Source: Gracilibacteraceae bacterium
GTDB lineage: Bacteria > Bacillota > Desulfitobacteriia > Desulfitobacteriales > Syntrophobotulaceae
DNA: 5,187 nt
NCBI GenBank assembly: GCA_031263945.1
Contig: JAISEW010000201.1
Span: 1-5,187, forward strand
Direction of reading: 5' to 3'
This document shows positions 1 to 5,187 of this stretch, piece by piece. The first letter of the stretch is position 1. Each line of letters starts with the position of its first letter. The translations under genes and the position numbers were made by a program. The notes beneath the pieces are model-generated. The model was not told where the DNA came from. It saw nothing but the letters and a program-made list of their open reading frames with translations, and did no database searches.

Positions 1-1
1 C

Positions 2-67
2 GCGATCTTCGGCTTGACCTACTTCGTCAAAGCGGCAGCGGTCGCGGAACGGTAAGATTACGCTTTT
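2..67 (+). pseudogene. Upstream in-frame continuation of the histidine kinase HisKA domain, interrupted by a TAA codon at 53-55
   Basis: Read in the same frame as the kinase below it, this stretch encodes AIFGLTYFVKAAAVAER, then TAA, then DYAF, running directly into LKIEAASAHLLG. In related kinases as I remember them, the segment after the H-box reads like IIGMTxxGKSAADxERKDYxFxKIE. The homology therefore runs straight through the stop, which sits where a Lys codon is expected (AAA to TAA is one substitution). The frame is otherwise kept, so this is a nonsense change and not a frameshift. Either the kinase gene is a recent pseudogene, or the base is an error near the end of an assembled sequence. 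The second reading is plausible because the stop lies only 53 bases from the window edge. Confidence 0.65.
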
Positions 68-1504
68 TTGAAAATCGAGGCCGCTTCCGCGCATTTGCTG
101 GGCGTCATCAACGACATCCTGGATATGTCGAAGATCGAGGCGGGCAAGCTGGAGATTTCCTCCGCCGAATTTGATTTTGAAAAAATGCTCCAGAAAGTCG
201 TCAGCGTCATTAATTTTCGCGTGGAGGAAAAACGGCAGGATTTCGCCGTGTATATCGACAGAGCCATTCCGCGCGTGCTGATCGGGGATGATCAGCGCTT
301 AGCCCAGGTGATCGCGAATCTTTTGAGCAACGCGGTCAAATTCACGCCGGAGGGCGGCGCTCTGCGTCTCGACGCGCGTTTGGCCGGTGAGGACGACGAC
401 GGAATGTGCAAACTCCGGATCGAAGTGACGGATACGGGTATCGGCATTTCCGCGCAGCAGCGGGCCAGGCTTTTCACCTCTTTTCAGCAGGCCGAAAGCA
501 GCACCTCGCGGCAGTACGGCGGCACGGGCCTGGGGCTGGCTATTTCCAAGCGCATCGTGGATATGATGGATGGAAAAATATGGCTGGAATCGGAGCTAGG
601 GCAGGGATCGACTTTCTTTTTTACCGCTATGGTGAAACGCGGCGGAAAAAAACAGGCGGATCTTTGGCCGGCGGGGATCGTCCCAGGCGATATCCGCGCG
701 CTGATGGCCGGCTCATCGCCGGAAATACGGGAGTATTTCAAGGAAATAGCTTTTGAGCTGGGCATCGCCTGCGATACCGCCGCCAGCGGCGAGGAAGCCC
801 GTTCTTTATTGAAAAAAAATAGTATTTATGACATTTATTTCATAGACGGGGCGCTGCCCGATATGGACTGTCTGGCTTTCGCGCGCAGCATCCGGGCGGA
901 GGCGGGGGATAAGCCCGTCGTCCTCATGATTTCCTCCGCGGAATGGAGCGTGATCGAGGCGGAAGCGCGGGCGGCCGGCGTAAGCGCCTTTTTGCCCAAG
1001 CCGCTCGTCCCTTCTGCGGTCGCCGACTGCGCCCTTGGCTGTCTCGGCGCCGGCCGCGTCCCCGCCGAGGGCGAGTCGGCGGAAACGGATGATTTCAGCG
1101 CTTATCGCGTGATTTTGGCGGAGGACGTGGAGATCAACCGGGAGATCGTGCTGGCTTTGCTGGAGGCGACGCGGCTGAATATCGCCTGCGCGGAAAACGG
1201 GACTGAGGCGGTGGATATTTTTGCCGCCGATCCCGGCGCCTATGACATGATATTTATGGACATTCAGATGCCGGAGATGGATGGGTTTGAGGCGACGCGG
1301 CGCATCCGGGCCCTGGAATTCCCGTGGGCGCAAAAAATCCCTATAATTGCCATGACAGCCAATGTTTTCCGGGAGGATGTGGAAAATTGCCTCGCGGCCG
1401 GCATGGACGGGCATATCGGCAAGCCGCTGGATTTTGACGAAGTGCTGCGCCGCTTGCGGGAGTATTTACCGGAAAAAAAGACGACTGCCGCGCCGGGGCT
1501 GTGA
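68..1504 (+). CDS. Hybrid sensor histidine kinase, C-terminal part (HisKA end, HATPase_c, two receiver domains); 5' incomplete
   Basis: This is the cytoplasmic transmitter of a hybrid two-component kinase, which autophosphorylates on His and passes phosphate to receiver Asp residues. Counting from the TTG at 68, residues 1-30 are the second helix of the HisKA dimerisation domain (NDILDMSKIEAGKLE). Residues 70-190 form the ATPase domain, with N-box NLLSN at 84-88, G1 box DTGIG at 122-126 and G2 box GGTGLGL at 151-157. Residues 209-327 are receiver 1, with Asp260, Ser289/290 and Lys311 kept but the N-terminal acidic pair missing. Residues 347-468 are receiver 2 and are complete: Glu352/Asp353, Asp398, Thr430, Lys452. 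The phosphoacceptor H-box and any sensor domain lie upstream of the window. TTG 68 has no Shine-Dalgarno and is probably not a true start: recognisable HisKA sequence continues upstream in the same frame through a TAA at 53-55. A DUF58 gene follows after 37 nt. Family assignment is certain; the signal sensed is unknown. Confidence 0.93.
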   Translation: MKIEAASAHLLGVINDILDMSKIEAGKLEISSAEFDFEKMLQKVVSVINFRVEEKRQDFAVYIDRAIPRVLIGDDQRLAQVIANLLSNAVKFTPEGGALRLDARLAGEDDDGMCKLRIEVTDTGIGISAQQRARLFTSFQQAESSTSRQYGGTGLGLAISKRIVDMMDGKIWLESELGQGSTFFFTAMVKRGGKKQADLWPAGIVPGDIRALMAGSSPEIREYFKEIAFELGIACDTAASGEEARSLLKKNSIYDIYFIDGALPDMDCLAFARSIRAEAGDKPVVLMISSAEWSVIEAEARAAGVSAFLPKPLVPSAVADCALGCLGAGRVPAEGESAETDDFSAYRVILAEDVEINREIVLALLEATRLNIACAENGTEAVDIFAADPGAYDMIFMDIQMPEMDGFEATRRIRALEFPWAQKIPIIAMTANVFREDVENCLAAGMDGHIGKPLDFDEVLRRLREYLPEKKTTAAPGL

Positions 1505-1523
1505 GCGCGCGGCGCGAGACGAC

Positions 1524-1530
1524 GGAAAGG
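1524..1530 (+). promoter_or_regulatory. Ribosome binding site of the DUF58 gene
   Basis: A purine-rich GGAAAGG lies 11 nt upstream of the ATG at 1542. An in-frame TGA at 1539-1541 touches that ATG, so translation cannot begin further upstream. A second ATG follows at once (1545), but its spacing to this site is worse. Confidence 0.5.
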
Positions 1531-1541
1531 CGGGCGGGTGA

Positions 1542-2738
1542 ATGATGCGGGTCTCTGTTATATGGCGGCATATGATCGGATATATACTGACCTGCCTTTT
1601 TTGTCTGGCTTACTCTTTGTTCATCGATATCCGCTTCGGTCTCACTTTTTTGCTGATCCTCGTCCTGACGCCGCTGCTCATGAACATCATCAATATATTC
1701 GCCCTGCGGACTTTCCGGCTGGAAACATCCGTTTCCGCGAGTGTGCTGCGCAAAGGGGAGACGGTCCTGCTTACCGCCCGTTTTAGCGCCGCCGCGCCCA
1801 CTTTTGTGTTTTTGCGGATCGAATTCCATGACACGCCGCATTTCAGCGCGGTAAGCAATAAAAATCTGGCGCTGGTGCCGTGGCTGGATACGGCGGAACG
1901 GCTGGAACGCCTTTACACGGCTGCCGTCTGGGGCGTGGCGCCCGTCGGCGTGCGCGCTCTGGAAGGCACGGATTTTTTCGGGCTCTGCCGCTTTGTTTGG
2001 GAAGAAGATGGGACCGCGCCCGCCGCTTGGGCGGCGGAAATAGAGGTGGTGCCGCGTTTGCCTGATTTGCGGGAAAACGAGCTGCTGCATGAGATAATGG
2101 CGGCGCGGGCCGAGGACGACGACGAGGAGGAGACGGGGCGGGACGAGCTTTTTCACATGGGACTGCCCGGCTTTGAACACCGGGAATATGTGCCGGGCGA
2201 TCAGCTGCGGCGCGTGAACTGGAAACTTTCGGCCCGGACCGGCGTTTATATGGTCCGCCTGAACGAGCCGTCCGTCAGCCCCAAGGTGTCGCTGATCCTC
2301 GACCGGGCGGCGCCGCCTTTTACCGCGCGCCCGGAAGAAAACCTGGCGCTGTTCAGCCGGGACGAAAGGCTGGTGGAGGCCCTGCTGGGCCTGACGCTGC
2401 TGTTTGTGCGCGCCGGTCTTCGATGCGCCGTTTATATTTTTTTGGATGGACGCTGGCAAAAAAACGCGCCGGAAACGGAACGCGAAGTCAGCGCCTTGCA
2501 ATACCGGATGGCCAGGTTCCGTTTCGCCCGCGGCGCGGAAAACCGGGGCGCGGAACCGCGGCCGGAGATGGACGGCGGCAAGACGGCTCTGCTGTTTTCC
2601 AACCGGGCGGAAGGCGCGCGGGCGCAAGCGGGGATCATCCAGGAAACGGGGACCGAAGTGCTGACTTTGACGGCGGCGGCGCTGCCCGGCGCTTGGCGGA
2701 TAACGCCGGAACTCGCTTTTGTGCGCGGAGGCGTTTGA
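1542..2738 (+). CDS. DUF58 domain-containing membrane protein
   Basis: This 398-residue protein belongs to the DUF58 family, which is usually encoded with a MoxR-type AAA+ ATPase and a transglutaminase-like protein. Its biochemical role is not firmly established, but it is associated with the cell envelope. Two hydrophobic segments at about residues 11-28 and 32-54 form an N-terminal membrane hairpin. A beta-rich region follows (about 58-172). The family signature comes next: REYVPGD at 214-220, then LRRVNWKLSARTG at 222-234. The C-terminal part (about 247-398) has a von Willebrand A-like fold pattern (SLILDRA at 250-256), but the full DxSxS metal-binding motif is absent. An acidic run EDDDEEE at 191-197 precedes the signature, probably a flexible loop. 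The start is fixed by the adjacent upstream in-frame TGA. It lies 37 nt after the kinase stop and 1 nt before the transglutaminase start, so it is very likely co-transcribed with the latter. The length is normal for the family. Confidence 0.93.
   Translation: MMRVSVIWRHMIGYILTCLFCLAYSLFIDIRFGLTFLLILVLTPLLMNIINIFALRTFRLETSVSASVLRKGETVLLTARFSAAAPTFVFLRIEFHDTPHFSAVSNKNLALVPWLDTAERLERLYTAAVWGVAPVGVRALEGTDFFGLCRFVWEEDGTAPAAWAAEIEVVPRLPDLRENELLHEIMAARAEDDDEEETGRDELFHMGLPGFEHREYVPGDQLRRVNWKLSARTGVYMVRLNEPSVSPKVSLILDRAAPPFTARPEENLALFSRDERLVEALLGLTLLFVRAGLRCAVYIFLDGRWQKNAPETEREVSALQYRMARFRFARGAENRGAEPRPEMDGGKTALLFSNRAEGARAQAGIIQETGTEVLTLTAAALPGAWRITPELAFVRGGV
2727..2731 (+). promoter_or_regulatory. 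Ribosome binding site that sets the transglutaminase start at TTG 2740
   Basis: A perfect GGAGG core lies inside the last codons of the DUF58 gene, 8 nt before the TTG at 2740. An earlier in-frame TTG at 2719 lies upstream of this site and has no Shine-Dalgarno of its own. The 2740 start is therefore preferred, which points to translational coupling with the DUF58 stop at 2736-2738. Confidence 0.75.
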
Positions 2739-2739
2739 T

Positions 2740-4884
2740 TTGCGGGAAAAATTCGGAGATATATGTATACCGCTGCTGTTTTCCGCGGCGCTGGTCATGC
2801 TGACGCTCGGCATATACACTCGCTGGGCCTTTCTGTTTGTCCCGCCGGCCCTGGTCTGCAACTATCTGGTGTTTTGTCTTTGCGCCCGGATAAAACAAAA
2901 TCGCGCCGCCGGGCCTGTCCTCATCTATCTGGCGGCCGGCGCCCTTCTGACCAGCCCTTTTTATCTGGTCAGCCGGTGGGGAGACGACAATGTCTCCGTC
3001 ATTACCGCCCTGACTCAGCTCAAAAACGGCGCTTTGCCGACGCCGAGCCTGATTGCTCTGGCCGCGGCCCTGTGCTTTTTTATGGCCTCCGGCGTCTATT
3101 ATTTTACGCGGGTCAACGTCAACATGGCGACGACGACGCTGATCATCACCATACCCTGTATGCTGTACGCCTCGCGCCTCACGCTCATACCGCCGGTTTA
3201 TCTGGCGGCGGTCGTCGCGCTGTTTATCGTCGTGCTGATCGATTGCCGCCGGAAGGAGTCGGCGCGGGATGTGGAGATGATCAACTCCCGCCTTTACTGG
3301 CTCGTCATCGGCGGCGCGGTGGTCTTGCTCGTGGCGGCGGCTTTGATTTTGCCAAAGGCGGCGGACACTCCTTTTGATTATTTCCGCATGTTGTATGGAA
3401 ATTACGACAGCCTGTCCCGGCGCTCAGGCGACAGTCTGCCCGACGACGCCCAAAACGAGCGGCCGCTGCTGGAGGTGCGGGCGGCGGAGCCCCTATACCT
3501 GAAACGCCAGACTTTCGGCGCTTTCAGCCTGGGAGGCTGGAACGCGGTGGAAGAAATATTCGTTCTGCGGGGCGACTGGAAAAAAGAGCGCTCCCGCCTG
3601 GGCGTGAATAATCTGCTGCGTCTCATCAAACTGGCCGCGCAGTCAGACGCGGGTTTCGCGGCCCGCTACGCGGCGGGCGGGGCGCCCGAGGCGGCGCCGG
3701 CGCCGCGGACCGCGGAGATCCGGCATTTGGGCCTGCAGTCCCGATATGTCCCCCACCCGGAAACGAGTTTTGAAATCGCCGGTCTCCCGGCGGACAATTT
3801 GCTGCAAACGACGACCGGCGAGATATTGCTTCGCCAGTCCCAATTGCCGCGAAACGCTCAATACAATTTATCCTATTACAGTCAAATCAGGGACCATGAT
3901 GTGATGGACTACTTGAGCGCTTTTAATTATGAAGACTTGCTGGACGATATGGACGCGGCGTTTGCCCGCGCCGGCCGGCTGAACGCCAGGACGGAGATCC
4001 TGGCGTTCGAGACGGAGCTGGAGGTGGCGGAGGCGTTTTTGGCCGCGACGCCTTATCCGGCGCCGGAACGGACGGCGCAGCTGGCCGCCCTGACGACGCT
4101 GGGTTTGCGGACCGATTATGAAAAAGCGGCCGCCCTCGAAAATTATTTTCGCGAAAACAGCTATATTTATGATTTGAACTACCTGCCGCCGCGAGGTTAT
4201 GAGGCGGATATAGAGTATTTTATTTTTAACAGCCGCCGGGGCGCCTGCTCCGATTTCGCGACGGCGATGACTTTGATGGCGCGGGCCGTGGGTCTCAACG
4301 CCCGTTATGTCGAGGGTTTTTACGCGCCGCCTCCCGACGAGGGCGGTTTGGCCCTTGTGACCGGCGGCAGCGCTCACGCTTATGTGGAGGTGTTCCTGCC
4401 CGGCTACGGCTGGACGGTTTTTGAGCCGACGGTGGCCTATGAGGAAGCGCGCGGCGCGCAAAGCCTGCTGGAAAGCGGCGGCGAGCGGAAGTGGGCGCTG
4501 CTGTTTGCCGGCTGTTTGAGCATCGCCGCTCTTTTGGCCTTCTTTGTCCGCTGCCGCCTGATCCCCGCCAGACAGGAAGCGGGTTTTCGCCGCCGGGTCC
4601 GCGAAGCCGGGGCGCGGGAAGGGCTGATCCTTCTCTATCGCCGCGTCCAGGAATTGCTTTCCCGCCATCGGGCGGCGCCGGTGGCTCCTTATACGCCAAG
4701 GATGCTGGCCGATTTTGCCCAGCTGGAGTATGGCGCGGATCTGCGTCCGCTCACGTCGCTTTACGAGAGAGCGGCTTTCGCCGGCGCGGCCGTGAATGAA
4801 AGCGATCTGGCCGAGGCGCTGGAGACGTACGAACTGCTCCGGCGCGTCTCGGCTAAACGGCCGCTTGGGATCCGTGAAAAATAA
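2740..4884 (+). CDS. Transglutaminase-like membrane protein (TgpA type, with C-terminal DUF4129-like domain)
   Basis: This is a 714-residue protein of the TgpA/DUF3488-transglutaminase type. Seven hydrophobic segments lie at about residues 7-25, 29-48, 57-78, 103-123, 129-145, 151-170 and 185-205. Positive residues after segments 2 and 6 (CARIKQNR, DCRRKE) predict a cytoplasmic N terminus and an extracytoplasmic central region (about 206-583). That region ends in a transglutaminase core with Cys503 in RRGACSDFATAM, His546 in SAHAYVEV, and Glu562 in GWTVFEPT at the usual Asp position. An eighth segment (585-604) returns the chain to the cytoplasm. The tail (about 630-705) has the Tyr-Arg, Thr-Pro and Leu-Tyr-Glu-Arg-Ala pattern of DUF4129. 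The papain-like fold suggests acyl transfer or peptidase activity on envelope proteins or peptides; the substrate is unknown. TTG 2740 is chosen for its GGAGG, 1 nt after the DUF58 stop; TTG 2719 would add seven residues. No frameshift or truncation is visible. Confidence 0.92.
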   Translation: MREKFGDICIPLLFSAALVMLTLGIYTRWAFLFVPPALVCNYLVFCLCARIKQNRAAGPVLIYLAAGALLTSPFYLVSRWGDDNVSVITALTQLKNGALPTPSLIALAAALCFFMASGVYYFTRVNVNMATTTLIITIPCMLYASRLTLIPPVYLAAVVALFIVVLIDCRRKESARDVEMINSRLYWLVIGGAVVLLVAAALILPKAADTPFDYFRMLYGNYDSLSRRSGDSLPDDAQNERPLLEVRAAEPLYLKRQTFGAFSLGGWNAVEEIFVLRGDWKKERSRLGVNNLLRLIKLAAQSDAGFAARYAAGGAPEAAPAPRTAEIRHLGLQSRYVPHPETSFEIAGLPADNLLQTTTGEILLRQSQLPRNAQYNLSYYSQIRDHDVMDYLSAFNYEDLLDDMDAAFARAGRLNARTEILAFETELEVAEAFLAATPYPAPERTAQLAALTTLGLRTDYEKAAALENYFRENSYIYDLNYLPPRGYEADIEYFIFNSRRGACSDFATAMTLMARAVGLNARYVEGFYAPPPDEGGLALVTGGSAHAYVEVFLPGYGWTVFEPTVAYEEARGAQSLLESGGERKWALLFAGCLSIAALLAFFVRCRLIPARQEAGFRRRVREAGAREGLILLYRRVQELLSRHRAAPVAPYTPRMLADFAQLEYGADLRPLTSLYERAAFAGAAVNESDLAEALETYELLRRVSAKRPLGIREK

Positions 4885-4909
4885 CGGAACGCGGCTCGCC
4901 TGCCGGTGA

Positions 4910-5068
4910 TCAATCCGCCGGAAACGCTTCCAGATCGGTGATCATCCGCGCGACGACTTCCGAGGGCTCGCCGCCTTCGTGCCAACGCAAAACCACAACG
5001 GCGATTTCCATGCGCCGCAGGGATCGCAGCGCCAGCTGTTTCAGCTCCGCGTCAAGGCGCCCGGTGAG
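4910..5068 (-). pseudogene. 3' remnant of an unidentified gene, truncated by a foreign AT-rich element
   Basis: On the minus strand an open frame ends at the TGA covering 4912-4910 and can be followed for 52 sense codons. It runs from LTGRLDAELKQLALRSLRRM through VVVLRWHEGGEPSEVVARMI to ITDLEAFPAD. About three quarters of its third codon positions are G or C, matching the genes beside it, so it looks like real coding sequence. It breaks at an in-frame TAG (5071-5069), exactly where base composition changes and the inverted-repeat block begins. The only internal ATG would leave about 33 residues and has no clear ribosome site, so this is most likely the C-terminal end of a longer protein whose 5' part was displaced. 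It converges on the transglutaminase gene with 25 bp between the stops. I do not recognise the family; the amphipathic charged pattern suggests a soluble protein. Confidence 0.5.
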
Positions 5069-5069
5069 C

Positions 5070-5187
5070 TACATGTTTCGGTCCCTATCGGTGGCCATCT
5101 TCAGGTGATTCATAAATACAAATATTTCCTGAAAGTCACTTCATATTCAACGGATCTGTTGATTTGATGGCCACCGATCGGGGCCAA
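5070..5187. mobile_element. Probable end of an insertion sequence or small transposable element (IS21-like end possible)
   Basis: From about 5070 the sequence changes from GC-rich coding DNA to an AT-rich block with inverted repeats, and a minus-strand reading frame stops exactly there. Both are typical of an insertion boundary. The motif GGTGGCCATCTTCAGGTGATT resembles repeats I associate with the ends of IS21-family elements, but I cannot confirm the match. The outer boundary is uncertain (about 5062-5078): at least part of the TAG at 5069-5071 must belong to the insert if the interrupted gene was intact. No transposase coding sequence is inside the window, and a non-autonomous element is equally possible. 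Confidence 0.4.
5078..5187. repeat. 22-bp imperfect inverted repeat enclosing two smaller hairpins
   Basis: The left arm 5078-5099 and right arm 5166-5187 are reverse complements at 19 of 22 positions, including 13 uninterrupted pairs (ATCGGTGGCCATC against GATGGCCACCGAT). Between the arms is AT-rich DNA holding a 6-bp inverted repeat TTCAGG (5100-5105) / CCTGAA (5128-5133) directly against the left arm. A 16-bp near-palindrome lies at 5147-5162 (TCAAC / GTTGA arms, 14 of 16 symmetric positions). A single strand could fold into a three-way structure. The window ends at the last base of the right arm, so what lies beyond is unknown. Confidence 0.8.

Noticed and set aside
806..1414. Antisense open frame of about 202 codons opposite the two receiver domains
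   Set aside because: It is a shadow of conserved receiver coding sequence, with no motif or ribosome site of its own.
2286..2320. Functional von Willebrand A metal-ion site in the DUF58 protein
   Set aside because: The segment reads SLILDRAAPP. The Asp is present, but the two Ser positions of DxSxS are missing, so metal binding cannot be claimed.
1341..2861. Very long antisense open frame (about 506 codons, minus strand) opposite the end of the kinase and all of the DUF58 gene
   Set aside because: Its product is low-complexity and rich in Arg, Gln, His and Pro, with no recognisable domain. It lies opposite a gene with clear family motifs. In GC-rich DNA with GC-biased third positions such antisense frames are expected by chance.
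3868..4668. Antisense open frame of about 266 codons opposite the transglutaminase core
   Set aside because: It has the same Arg/Gln/Pro-rich character and no domain, and it overlaps the catalytic motifs of the real gene. It is treated as a compositional shadow.
4885..4909. Possible terminator between the convergent genes
   Set aside because: Only a 4-bp CGGC/GCCG stem can be drawn and there is no T-tract on either strand, so no intrinsic terminator can be supported.
5144..5164. Integron attC-like core (ATTCAAC … GTTGATT)
   Set aside because: The left half fits RYYYAAC, but the right half does not fit GTTRRRY. The halves are only 6 nt apart, and no integrase or cassette context is present.
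4979..5167. Short plus-strand open frame spanning the 3' remnant and the AT-rich element
   Set aside because: It crosses the proposed insertion boundary, has no Shine-Dalgarno and no recognisable product, and is antisense to the better-supported minus-strand frame.

Overview
This is a GC-rich bacterial fragment (roughly 60% GC by eye). It carries three tightly packed plus-strand genes, then the tail of a convergent minus-strand gene, and it ends in an AT-rich, inverted-repeat-bearing block that looks like foreign DNA. The kinase resembles multi-receiver hybrid kinases common in Negativicutes, Clostridia and Synergistota, and the DUF58/transglutaminase pair is widespread. I therefore favour an anaerobic Firmicute or Synergistota-type host, with low confidence and no taxonomic marker to support it.

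Layout. Bases 2-1504 hold the C-terminal part of a hybrid sensor histidine kinase: the end of the dimerisation helix, the ATPase domain, a degenerate receiver and a canonical receiver. Its 5' end lies outside the window, and the conserved reading frame is broken by a TAA at 53-55. After a 37-nt gap comes a DUF58 membrane protein (1542-2738). One base after its stop codon, a transglutaminase-like membrane protein of the TgpA type begins at a TTG codon (2740-4884) that has a perfect Shine-Dalgarno. After 25 bp there is the stop codon of a minus-strand gene, of which only the last 52 codons remain (4910-5068). From about 5070 the composition changes abruptly. A 22-bp imperfect inverted repeat (5078-5099 / 5166-5187) encloses about 66 bp of AT-rich DNA with two smaller hairpins, and the window ends at the outer arm.

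How the genes work together. DUF58 proteins and TgpA-like transglutaminases are normally encoded side by side, usually behind a MoxR-type AAA+ ATPase, and are thought to form a membrane/envelope module. Here the gene directly upstream is a hybrid histidine kinase instead of moxR. The spacing suggests co-transcription, so the kinase may signal to or regulate this envelope module, but that is inference. The least ordinary parts of the window are the broken kinase frame, the degenerate first receiver, and the structured element that truncates the minus-strand gene. I see no convincing new defence or mobile system here.
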